Part shown: piece after piece, positions 11,681 through 24,329 of the stretch | Layout: each line of letters begins with the position of its first letter | How positions within the stretch are numbered: position 1 is the stretch's first letter | Origin: Glossina fuscipes | Taxonomy: Eukaryota > Arthropoda > Insecta > Diptera > Glossinidae | Assembly: GCF_014805625.2 (NCBI RefSeq) | Contig: NW_023998415.1 | Coordinates: forward strand, 48,354,114-48,418,113 | Reading direction: 5' to 3' | Length of the DNA stretch: 64,000 bases | Position numbers and translations under genes: made by a program | Notes under the pieces: generated by a model | Seen by the model: the letters and a program-made list of their open reading frames with translations, nothing else | Database searches by the model: none | What the model was told of the DNA's origin: nothing

Positions 11681-14102
11681 TTGTCACAAGAAAGGCAAAA
11701 TATACAGTTAAAAGTCCAAAAGTGCTAATGATATATATATATATATATAAGGCAAGTTGTTTGGATTTTTTGAAATTTAAATTTAATTGTTAATATATAA
11801 ATTAAATGATATATATATATATATATGTATATGGTTTAAATTTTACTGCTGATTTTTTTTATTCAGAGTCAAATCTCTGTAAATCGCCTCACAATCCTAT
11901 AGATGTGCAGTATTACTGCCAGCTGCATTTGTTTGTAAATTATTGGATTTCCTTGGATTGGATTTCTTAGTGTAATGTCTGTAAACGATATTATTATTGA
12001 TGTTTTATTTACGTTTATTACGGTGTTATTAATGACATGTATGCATTATTTCCTCCAAGTACTCTCTTCAGTTATATCACCGTCGGTTGGGGTAGACATA
12101 TATCAATTTCTTTCTTTTTTTTTTCTCAGCCATCGCTATATGAGATCTGTTGTGGATTTTCGATTTTTCATTTAGATTTCATTCTATCTCGATTTCCTTT
12201 TTTTACTATATTATATCCTGGATTATGTTATTATTATTATTAATATTATCTACCTTAGGAATAAGGTGAAGGAAAGACGACATATTTGTTAGACGAAATT
12301 CTTGTTAATTTCCAAAGATGTGCAAAAAGTACGCTTAAAATGTTGCCTTGCATTCTTGCTGACAATTGCTTCAAGTATATATATTTATATATTACAAAAC
12401 AATAACAAAACAATAAGAAGAAGCGTATAATATTTCGAGTTTCTAGTTCAAATAAAAAATGTTGTCATTGACGAAGAATTCTTTAAATAGATGCAGATAT
12501 GTAAAAAAAAAACAAAATTTATGATGTGGCTAATGGAAGCGAAAGTGTTTATATATTGTTTTTTAAATTATTACTCTCGTTCCATTACATGTCACATTAC
12601 GTTGCTTTCGCGCTTTTAAATGAAGTCTTCTAAGTTGTAGAGCAAATTTTTTTTAAATTGAAAAAATTAATTTTTATAAAAGCATTTTTATTTTGAATTC
12701 AATCTCCTTGCCATCTAAGCGATTGTTAATTAATGAACGTACAACGCGTGCACTAACCTTGCGCGTGACTGAACTAAGCCTACTATTATATAATCAACTT
12801 AAAGTTATGTTAAGCTTTAAAGACGAAATTTCAAATTAAATTGCATAAGATTTGAACCTGTATACCCCTTGGCGGTGCAATTTTTCTGAGAAAGTTTTGT
12901 AAAAGTTAAATGCACTGTACTTTTAAAGCGGTCGTGATTATGTACAGTGATTTTCATTTATAAAAAATGTATATATATATATATATATATATAACATTTA
13001 TTTTCGAATGAAGGAAAAGGAATAGAAATGAATGCATCATAACATTGGACTAAGTTTCGGAAATTCGTTATTATACTATGTGTTAAGGATTGGCTTAACC
13101 ATCCTCATAATAAGTATTACTTATATAATATTGTTACATAAATCCCAAATCCAGTTCATTCCAACTAATTGATTTTCCCAAAAAAAAAATAAATTGCCTG
13201 GAGAGGGACACATCTGCACATTCGCGACGTGTCATGCAGCTGCCGGCCGAGGAAAACGATTACCGGAAAAGCAGGTTAATGGATTAAAAATTAAGCCATG
13301 AACTTAGGTAATAGTAATATGCTTATAAAAATGTACCTAAATAGACTATTTGCGGAAGGCAGAGTCAGTGGGACAAGGATAGTTGAGTCGAAAAGGAATA
13401 TTAGAGTTGAGAAGTCGAGAGTATTGCTAAAGTAAAAAGTATAAAAAAACTCCTGTAGTGACAACGTGCAAGTGTGTTTCTCTTAAAAAGAATATCCATG
13501 ATCGAGGGATGCGAACCGTATCCGAGGAAAGCGAATTTCATAACTGTATGTATATCGTTTGAAATCAAAGTAAAATTTTAAATTTCATTCATTTAGCGTA
13601 ACTTTCCACCGATGTCGTGGTTGGCTTGTTATTCGACATTTTTGTTTTCCTCTTTTTCGCTATTATTTATAACCAGGCTTTGGCATCCTTAAGGTGGCAA
13701 AAATTAATTAACGAGATGCGTTAGGTTATGAAAATAAGTCGATAAATATGGATGTAAAATGTCATTATATGAAATTGAATTCATTCTTATGATAATTAAC
13801 GAATAACTTGTGGTTCTTAAAACATAGCCGTGGTAATGAATGAAATCTTTAAAAAAAAAAAAAAAAAAAAAATAGTATATATACATATATATATGTACAT
13901 ATATATATAAATTAATTGCAAACCTTACTTAATGTAATCCAAGTACATCCGTCTTCTTTTCGATTCCAACGTACATATAAAAATATTAATTAATATCTTG
14001 TTGTTGTTTTTACATTTCGTTTGTTTACATTGCATATATAGTAAGATTAAAGAAAAGCCATGCGTGGTTGCTTCGATTTTAATAAATTCAATTTTAATAA
14101 AC

Positions 14103-14144
<42 letters not shown>

Positions 14145-15382
14145 ACTGTATATTTGTATGATTTACACATACGTAATTGTCTACATATTTAATAGGAGCG
14201 TGGGTGTATGTGTATATATGCGTGCGTGCGTCCTTATGCATGTCACGCAGTATGAAACCTTTGATCGGTTGTCATGGCCAGCAAATGTCATCCACAAAGG
14301 GAGCAAATGATTTTATGATTAAATATCGTTGCTTTTCCTTAAGGCTGCATGCACATGCATATACCATATACCAAGTGGGTTTTCACATATCGTTTATATT
14401 GAAATGTTGTTATTTTATTATCGTTTGTTTACTGTCTTGCAGCGGCGACTATGTTTCCTTTTTTTTTTTCAGCCTTTTATTGCATGAGTTTGTTTTTGCT
14501 CTGTATAGCTCGGCTGGGCGTGCAAGAGACATGTGTTTTTCTGCAATCAAATTTTTCTACTTTTCACGCTAACACTGTTCGCTGTCTCGCTTACCAAACT
14601 GCAAATATTTTGCAAATCAAAAATTTTGCATTGGAATTTTCTTAACTAATTCGGATATATGTAGTTTTGCTTGTATGTGCAATTATACCGTGTAAACTTT
14701 AGTGGTCTTAAATTGTGGTCTTAGATTTCGCTTTTCATTTAACGCCAAGTTTCGCATACGTAAACAACCCTCTCTATATAGCTGGTGATACGAATACCAT
14801 GTCCTTAAATAGTTCCTCAATTTTGCAAGACCAAGATTTACCATATCTGTGAATATGATTTGTAGATGTAAAAAAAAAAACTTGATTGATATTTTTAAGT
14901 ATCGGATTATATATAAAATGCTCATCTAAGTTAAAACCTGTTGATATACTACGCAAATGCAAAATGTTTATCAAGAGATTGGAAGGAAGGTGAGATTTTC
15001 CTTATGGGTTTCTATGGGTCATCCATCAGAGCCTTTAAATGCTTTGTTTTCCAAATTTTGACATTAAGCCCAAATACTTTGACATATCAGGTAGCCTTAG
15101 CTATAACTAAAAGAACGATCGATTCTTACTGTGGCGGTTAAAGTACCGCCTTCATAATGGAACATTTTCCTTATGTGCGTGTGTAGCGTTACGGATTTAT
15201 GGTGATGTTGTTTGAGTCTCGATTCGAAATAAGTTCATGAAATGCCTCATGCATATCAAATTTTCATGTCAAACAAAAATGAATGATAACTTTGTAATCA
15301 CATTCTTCTTCTTGTTTGTACTTAACATAATTAACTTCATTCTCGGCGTAATAGGCAATATATAAGCCATTTCCATTTTTTT
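11681..15382. other. AT-rich spacer with (TA)n microsatellites
   Basis: No gene is recognised. The stretch holds (TA)n at 11,731-11,749, 11,809-11,826, 12,970-12,992 and 14,104-14,142, and an A-run at 13,850-13,871. A 131-codon frame at 14,177-14,572 crosses no conserved motif and contains microsatellite-derived and poly-F stretches, so I do not treat it as coding. The end abuts the first assembly gap. Confidence 0.65.
14104..14142 (+). repeat. (TA)n microsatellite
   Basis: About 39 bp of uninterrupted TA. Several short predicted frames here are simply translated repeat (YIYIYI). Confidence 0.95.
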
Positions 15383-15482
15383 NNNNNNNNNNNNNNNNNN
15401 NNNNNNNNNNNNNNNNNNNNNNNNNNNNNNNNNNNNNNNNNNNNNNNNNNNNNNNNNNNNNNNNNNNNNNNNNNNNNNNNNN
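15383..15482. other. Assembly gap, 100 N
   Basis: Exactly 100 N, the conventional placeholder for a gap of unknown size. Both flanks are T-runs (short on the left, about 32 T on the right, 15,483-15,514), so the assembly most likely broke on a homopolymer. Any reading frame crossing it is meaningless. Confidence 0.98.
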
Positions 15483-15518
<36 letters not shown>

Positions 15519-16104
15519 GCCTTTGTTTTTATTTCGTAACATGGAATCGTGAATTTACTGACTATTCTTTTTCTGAAAGTACATTTCGTATTCATTTATG
15601 TAAATGCATATGCATATGTATATGTTTATGTTCAGCTGAGCGCATGTGCCAATCAGTTCTCCTACTACAATCTCTTATCAATATGCATTAATCCGATGTC
15701 GCCTAATTAAAATGCATGTGTAAAGGTTTCTCGCAATGAAGCAAACGAAATTCACTTAATCAACTAACTATTAAAGCCAGATATTGTATTGTTTTTAAGT
15801 TAAGTTAAGTTGTTTGTAAGTTTTTAAGTTTTTTAGTTCAATAAAAGTTGCAAGTATATCTAAATGCGACATGTTGCAACTATCTAAATGCGACAAATAC
15901 TCGTGCCAAACTTTTTATTCGGCAAAGTAACACTTACTATCTCCCTTTATCTGATTTGATACCACAAAGTCATTAAATTCTTTTTTGTGATCAGGTCAAG
16001 TACTTCGGGGGTATACTATATATAGAACAAGTTAAACTTTCGCAATCATATTTAGTATATAGAAAACGAATACAATTATTGCCAGAGAAAGCCGGTCGAT
16101 TAAT

Positions 16105-16106
<2 letters not shown>

Positions 16107-16147
<41 letters not shown>
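16107..16147 (+). repeat. (GA)n microsatellite
   Basis: About 41 bp of perfect GA. It is one of three long GA tracts, all on the plus strand, between 16 and 24 kb. Confidence 0.95.
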
Positions 16148-16151
<4 letters not shown>

Positions 16152-17946
16152 ATGATATGGGATTAAGCAGATATGTAATATCCTTACATGAGTAAGTTCA
16201 TGTTAATGTATTTTCTCAACAATAAAAATAAAAATTAATTTTTTTTTTCATTTTTTTTTTTTTTTTGAAATAAACAATAAACGAATTTTTAGAAAACAAA
16301 AATGGAAACATAACGCGCAATTTTATTACTTAATAAAAACCGACTTTGAAATCATATATAAACAGATAGACTTACATTTTATATATGTCTATGTTTATAT
16401 GAGAGAACGAGCGAGAGAGGAAGATAGAGAAGTGGGTAAATAGAGACAGGCACCTTAACATCTTCTGGACGCAAGAGACTCAAACTTAAGTACAAATATC
16501 CGCACAAAGTTGTTCTCAAATGCAAGAGTATCCACAGTGATACCCACCCAAATTATGTCAAGCAGTGAACCAACAACTATAACAGAAAATGAAAGCAGAA
16601 TAATAACAAGTTGATTTTATTCTGGCTCGATTCGAATCATATGACATCTATCAGTTTTGCGGACCGATCGATACTGAGTAAAAATATGAAGTTTTTTTTT
16701 TTTGTTTTTTACTCCAAGAGTGATACAATCCGCCCAACGCCTCTCTAACAATTCATCCTATTTTATAGGATGATTTTTTCAAGATTCCCGAAGTAAACTT
16801 CGATTTCGGTGATGACTTCATCATTTAACGCGACATACTTTCATTTGCAGCATCTTTATCGACTTTTTTAGTGTCCAGATCTGGACAATACGATGTGAGG
16901 GTCAACAATTTGAAGCTCAACTCGCGCTTTGCAATTATCAACCTGCGATACGGCCTTTTTATGTCTGCTATGAGGAAACACGATAATCAACTGAAAAACT
17001 GGTTTCATATCGCAACAATGTTAACAATCTATTGCAACTTCATCTTACGATTATCGAGAGTTATTTTTGCTGCTCTCGCTTTCAACATTATTAGCGTTTA
17101 AAAGAAATTTTTCTTTTTTATTGGACGGAGGAAAGCTGAAGCAACAATTTTTAATTCAACGCTGAGCTTGGAAGGTATTTTTGTTTTAACAAGAAACGAT
17201 AACAATGGCAACAATAGTAACTAAGAGAGTCATCAATATGACTGTGACTGCGACATATATGACTGAAGTGACATAAGTATATCATTTACGCATTTTACGC
17301 ATTTGTATTCACTGTAACCATCAATGTATTAGTACTGATGAAATCATTGAACGGCATGTTCCTTCGCCGATTAGGTGGCACTCAAGCGCTATTTGTTCAA
17401 ATTGAAGTACACAAGTCCCGATATACCGATAAGTATTCACGATTCTTAAATTCTTACTAACGTTCGCACTGACTGAGGATAGAGAATATATTTTATGGAT
17501 CCATTCGTAGCCATTGCAAAGTTTGATGAACTTAGTATACTTACTTTCTCTTTCGTAGGTACGACAGCTTAAAGGCAAAGATTGCTCTACACATGTATAC
17601 ATATACATATATGTATATATAGCTTGTTCTAATGTAGGTAATAGAAAATGTGTTCATATTCACAGTCATAAATTTTTATGCATTTAAACGCACACATGTG
17701 CATACTAAATACATTCGATAAATGAGCGTAGTCTCGGTAAGTATGCACACAGGATCTGAGTATGTGCGCACAAATAAGTGTATACAAGTGTATGGTGTTG
17801 TTGTATGGTCTTCAAGTGACAAAACCAGGCGCTGTCACTTGCATCCAAAATTGATATCAACAAAATTTTCTACAATTCACAACTCTTAATACTAATAATA
17901 GTAAATGCGACACAGCAATGTCACAACGAAACTGTCTGTCTGTCCT

Positions 17947-17985
17947 GGCTGGTTGGCTGGTTGGCTGGTTGGCTGGCTGGCTGGC
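17947..17985 (+). repeat. (TGGC/TGGT)n tetranucleotide array
   Basis: About ten units alternating tggc and tggt, preceded by a short ctgtctgtctgtc stretch. Confidence 0.9.
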
Positions 17986-20498
17986 GTACACATAAACACC
18001 AAATGGACATTTATTTACACACTTTGAAATTTTATTAAAGTTGAGTGCTTATATGCGCATATATGTGCTTAAAGGAGCTCTAGCTATGCAACGGCGTTTA
18101 GCTTTGTTGTTCATGTTGATTTTAGCCTGTTTATTTATTTATTTTTTTTTTTTTCAATTTTATCTTGTTTTTTTGTTTTTTTGACTAATCCAAATCAATT
18201 TGCATCGAGAGCGTCGTTTTATTCTATTATTGCGGCACATAATCGACTCGTGTTCACACCCGTAGTGTAACGCAATGCAATGATACAAAGAAAATGAAAC
18301 AAATAAGATAACTACGGTTGTCCAAAGGCGAATCTCGGATATCTACTACGTAAATTAGATAAGATTATTAAGATAATTTTTAGATAATTTTAAATAGTCC
18401 GATTAGATAGATGATAGATAAACGAGATTTTGGAGATATTTAAATCTCCTTGCCTTGACGACAACAAATATGTCTAAACATGTAAAATAGGCAGGAACCC
18501 ATACGGCTGTCGCTTAATTGGCTCAGAAGTTCAAGATCGCAAAAAATGGTTCCTGAAATCGTCAAGTTGTCATTTTAGTTTTCCATGCCAAATGACATAA
18601 TGATGGGTTTGTTAATCCTTTACAAATGAATATAATATCGTATTTGGTCATTATATAATATCGGATTTGGTGACGGTTAACTGATTCGACTCAAGTCAAA
18701 TAATCGTCTTCATCTTCTTCATCATTTACTATAGAAAGTATGTTTGGCTACGAGAAAGCAATGACAATAAAGACATAGAAGGAGAACGAAAGAGTGACGT
18801 AAAAGGGATCAGCGTTTAAAGGAAATGCATTTTGAAACCTCTGAGTTTATATATGTGTATATGTGATTAATTTAACCAAAGCAATGACAGAATGGATTAC
18901 TGTTCATATCCTGTTATGAACTTTAATTCAAATACACTCTGTTGCATTCTCTCATTGCTATCATTCATTTGGTTTCGCGGTATCTATTATTTTCCTATTT
19001 GATGGTAAAATTCTTACTATTATTTTTTATGCTGCTAAAGACAATGGCGCCAATGCCGCCAATGCTACGTGCAGTATATGTCAAACCTTAAAAGGGCATT
19101 TATAACAAGATTTTCTTAGATAATTACATTTTTGCAATGATTAATGAAATTTAAGTCAAAAGAGAAACGAAAAAATAAAAAAAAAAAAAACATTTAAGGT
19201 TCGCTTGTATGTTTTCTAACTACTTTTTAAGCTGCTGGAAACTGTATCTCAATCATTTTCCTCAGAAGAAGATGCACGAAGGTTTTTTAAATAGATTTAG
19301 TGGATAAATATATGGAATCAATAATTAATTTCATACCGACTGCTGGCGCTACACTATATTAACGAATTTGACCATAAAAAGTATGCCTATTGTCGACCAG
19401 TGCGATTGCGAAGGCGATTTAGCCAGTTCTTCTTCTTATTTGCTGCAAGTCTTTTAGCTGATTATCTGACTAACATTATGATTACGTATTTAGAACTGTC
19501 TTTGGCTATTGTGATTAAGATAAGATTTCTCTTCTTCTTCTATTTAAAGTTGAATATCGGCAAAATTAAGGCGTAAATTCCCCGATCGCTAAACAAGTGA
19601 TACTGTTTTTCTATTCGCTAAATGATGAACTAAAAATTTGCATAGCTTTACTTTAGATAAGTTGTTGCGTAATGAGACTTTTTGACAAACTTGAAATTTG
19701 ATGGAAACTTGATTTTTAATTTGTCAAGAAAAAAAAAAAAAAAAAAAAATGTTTTTAATCTCTGTCCGGGGAATCAAATGTTAAACTCAAGTTACATACA
19801 GTTGTTATGGATATTAAAATAGATCGATTTATTGATTGAAAATACGATGCAATAGTGCCTCTACATATTCCGGCAAACATCATTCGCAGCCCTTTCATTA
19901 AATTGTTACATATGGGCGATACAGTATATAAAGCAGAAGCTGATATTATATCTACTATATAATCGCAACTTGGACGTTGAAGAAGAATCTAGTGCTTCAA
20001 ATGGATTCATCAGTGGGAAAAAGAAGCTAAAGGGCGAAATAGCGGATCACAAGTGCCTTTCAAGATGCCTGCTCTCAAGTTGATAAAAAGTCAATTATCA
20101 TTTGGTTTGCCAGGTCACTACTAATATGCACTAATATACAACAAATCAAGATATTGCTCCAAAGAAAGCAACATGTGGTGGTGAAAGGGAATGGATATAA
20201 CAAATATCCATATTAAGAACTTTTTTTTAAATTTCTTGATACATATTTATACAAGCACGCGGTATTTGCGTTCAACTTAAGATAGATATGGGGGTTAAAG
20301 CAACGCATTATTCACGTTTTTCTTTGCATTTTCAGCAGCTGCAGATGCTTGTCAACCAATCATCTCTGTTGGGCGATAGTAATGCGACGAACGTAGCTTG
20401 GTTATTGAACATTAAGGGAGCCTTATACAAATATTTCCGCAAATATCAATGGCTCGGTCCGGTAGGTAGGAGTATCTATTAATGTGAAAGCTATGAGA

Positions 20499-20501
<3 letters not shown>

Positions 20502-20560
<59 letters not shown>
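20502..20560 (+). repeat. (GA)n microsatellite, longest in window
   Basis: About 59 bp of perfect GA. The poly-SL frames on the other strand are translated repeat. Confidence 0.95.
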
Positions 20561-20562
<2 letters not shown>

Positions 20563-23502
20563 AGATGTGCTCTGTGATTAAATAAACTAATATTACTAAA
20601 GACAATAATTGATTGGTTTGATAATGGAAGCAAAGCAACTTTAACAGACCAGTACATCTAATTATCTGTTTGACGTACTATATATATTACAAATATAATT
20701 GAAATATAATTTTCATGCTAAAAATTTGTAGATTATTTTTGATTTAAAAGAAAATCAAATTTCAATCGCATTGTTCGCATTATTATGGGGGATGAATAAT
20801 GTAAAGCCATTTTAATAAAATACAGAGATTTTAACGTATTTTGTCTTAATTAACGAAAAAAGAAAAAAAAAAAAAAAAAGTGTGTGTACGTTCTACAAAC
20901 ATATTTTTAATTAATATTTCTACGTCAACCATGAATGAATTTCTGACGAGTTGTGGTTTTTGATGCAAGTAAATAAAAACATAAGTGAACGTACAAACAA
21001 CATTGGTGCATGTTAACAAAAAACGCAAACAAGCTAGCAAATAAGCGGACATAGAACATGGACATTTGCATATGGAAATATATGACGAAAGTAAAACAAC
21101 AACAACTATATATAATAATATATGTGCGCTCTTACAGATCTCACTTACACTCTACGTTCAATCATTCATTTATTTAGGAAGAATCGCATGATATATTTAA
21201 GGTCTTGAATTTGCATGAAATTAAAAAGTTTTCATAGGAACGTATTATTGATATTATTTTACTATTGTCTCTCCATAATTTTTCAAGGCTTTAGCTTAAC
21301 TGGATTTTGGATTAGATCAGGTTGTCAAGTTGTAATTTTTAATTTTTTGCATTTAATCGCTATTAAGTCAGGCTTTCGTTGCAACTGCAGTATTTACACT
21401 TTACTTACGTAACAATGATGGATCAGTTGTAGTATTAAGTGATTTGTCGGGGACTTAGCTTGTTGCAGATAAATGATTGCTTAGACGCTTTGGTTGACCT
21501 AATGTATATGAAAAGAAGAGAAGTAAACTCTTAAGGAACCTTATTGCGATAAACTGTGTTATGGGAAAATTAAAAATCTTGTTGACTTCTAAACAATATA
21601 TATATATATATTGATATATATGATCAAAAATTATTATATTATTGACTATACATACTCAACCGTAAATGTTGGATAACTCGTATGAAATATTGAATTTCTT
21701 TCCATTTTTCGCATCTTTAATTTACTTAAAAGTATTTACTTTATTTTGTCAACATGGAGGACATACATGTGCGATCTCCCCTCCTATCGTCGTGTACCAT
21801 TAAAGGACTGACATGATGATGACCTTACTAGCGACTAACTGACAAAAAGTCTAAACGTTACAGATATAGAAATGTCCGCATCGGAATTTCATCAATTATC
21901 TCCGTTCACATCATGAGTTCTATGGGGCATATTTTTTATTAAAACGCGTAGAGACCGAAAAAGTTCCACGTTCAAAATAGTATTGATCGTCGTATAATTT
22001 ATTAATTCCAAAAAGTACTTCTTTCTTCAGTTTTCTACATAGAAATTTGTACAATGCTCGACGGGAATAAGAAGCCATGAAGAACATCTGGCAAGTGACA
22101 AATATATGATGTTTGGTTACAGAAATATTAAGATTTCTCTTATAAAACGGGAGCAATGCGGTCTGCTTTATATCATTTTTGTCGCTTTCGTGTTACCGTG
22201 GAAAGATCACATTACGCTCTATTGCGCCCAGTTAGTAGCCAAAATTTCAATTGTTCTTCTATTTTGTGAGCGAAGAGTGGTGATGTCTTAATTCTAAAAG
22301 TGTTACGCATACGTGTGCTGGGTGGCCAAGCAAACTTAGTATATTCTCGAAAATGAAAATATAATCAAAACTGGTCGTATGCAAGCGTTTACTGTGAACA
22401 AAAAAAAAAAAAAAAAAAAAAAGAAAGTAAAACAAAAAGACAAGAAACTTCCCAAACTTAAAAACATGTATGTACGTATGTACAAATATATATATATATA
22501 TGTATATTTCATATATATATATATCATTTTCAAAGCAAATGAGAAAAAAAAAAAGTAGTATAGAAAAAGAATTAAAAAGCAGCAAATATTAATGAAAAGC
22601 CATTCGAGAATTTCATATAAAAACATGCCATCAAAATGCATATGATGTTATAGAGAAAAGTGATTTTCCTTTAACATCATAATCAAAAAAAGAAAAAATC
22701 AAAAAAAACAAAAACAAATAAATAAAAAAAGAACAAGAGTAGTAAAAAAAAAAAAAAAAAATAGATGGAAGAAAAAGGGGATGAAATCAGGTCGCTTAAC
22801 ATTTACAGTAAAACTGATATTAAAAACTGAATTAGCAGAAAACGGTCAACATTTCAACCCACTTTGTAATTGAGTTACATTCGCATGTATGTACGTTCAG
22901 ATGCTGATGGAGGGTAGACACGCAACATGTAACCATTAGTACAAAGATATAGAAAAAGCAATACAGACGAGCAATTTCATTGCTTTTCCCTACGAACTGA
23001 AGTACATATAAAATAGGTTATATCATTTGTTACACTTCGCAAGCGGCAAGCGGCCTCAGAGAAATTATTCTCTGCGAATTAAATAAAACAAGCAAGTTTC
23101 GTCGAATTTAGCCCCTAAGCCTCATAGAACAATGGCTTAGAACCATGCCCGAATTTTTGTAAAAATTATACTTTACGTAAATGATTTTTTCGTACTGCAA
23201 ATGATACGCATTTCTTATTAACCGATTACAAACAGTTTGAATTCATTTAGTTATGGCTATCCAAGATTCGTCACAATTCAAAACTGGCTCCCACTCAGTT
23301 ATTTTTGATTTTTTCCTTTGTAAATTTGTTTGCATGACTTTGTATAAAGTTTTTCGTATAAAAATATATTAATATTTATGTTGTATGTTAAATATTATCA
23401 CAAAGAGCCAAACAGACAGACATCTGCATTTAAGGCTAAATAGTTATCATACATATATTTTTGAATGTATGCGAGGGTACAAAGAGAAATAACGAAAGAG
23501 AA

Positions 23503-23507
<5 letters not shown>

Positions 23508-23545
<38 letters not shown>
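23508..23545 (+). repeat. (GA)n microsatellite
   Basis: About 38 bp of GA followed by a few GAAA units. Confidence 0.95.
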
Positions 23546-23549
<4 letters not shown>

Positions 23550-24300
23550 AAGAAAGAGTGATGAATGAGTCTTTTAATTGGCTGCTAACGGACTCATTCG
23601 TTTTACAACATTACGAGATAAAAGACAAACGTATAGATGCCCATAAAAACAGTGATATAAATGTACAAGAAAAAATGTTCGAGCCCTACTATATCCACAA
23701 TATACATATGATTACTTAGTTACGTTGCATGAAAACTTTAAGCGAATCTTCACTATACTTTAATTAATTAATTGCGATAATTATTTCAAAAAATTTCCAT
23801 TCGAAAAATGTCGTTTCCGATCAAACTTTGTTCAATTTCGTAAACACAGGACAGATTTAGTCCCTTAAAGGGTAACATCGTTATAATAAAATAATAGGTT
23901 GGAGGGAAAGTCCTATCGTATTTTATTCATGTACTTTGCTTTAACACAAATCCAGGAGTTGTATGATGAATGCCTAACTCTCTTCTCAATTTCTCGACTT
24001 GTTAAATGTGGAATATTTTCGAACATGGATCACGAAAAATCATTATCGATCACTTTCTTGGAGGCTCAGATCCCCGCATACTAGGGAACAGTTCAATTTT
24101 CCTTTTGTTAGCAAAGAAAAAAAAAAAAAAAAACGTTTAAATTAACTAATCGAAAAAGTCCTATGTACTTTTTTATAAAATATCGTTTTGAAGATACTCG
24201 AAAAACTCGAATAAATGAATGACAATTGTATGAGTTCTTTCGTAATCCTCCCGTTTCGATAAAAATCCGGTTCCAGTTTGTTGGTCACATGTTCGCTCAT

Positions 24301-24329
24301 TACTATTATTATTATTATTATTATTATTT
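24301..24329 (+). repeat. (ATT)n trinucleotide array
   Basis: About nine ATT units. Confidence 0.9.

Noticed and set aside
14177..14572. 131-codon plus-strand frame
   Set aside because: It contains poly-F and repeat-derived stretches, has no conserved motif, and overlaps other equally good frames.
15269..15595. 108-codon minus-strand frame
   Set aside because: It crosses the first 100-N gap and a poly-T tract.
17122..17141. Start of miR-184-like sequence (tggacggag)
   Set aside because: The match stops after nine bases.
22259..22641. Overlapping hydrophobic frames of about 100 codons
   Set aside because: They are translated A/T homopolymers and (TA)n.
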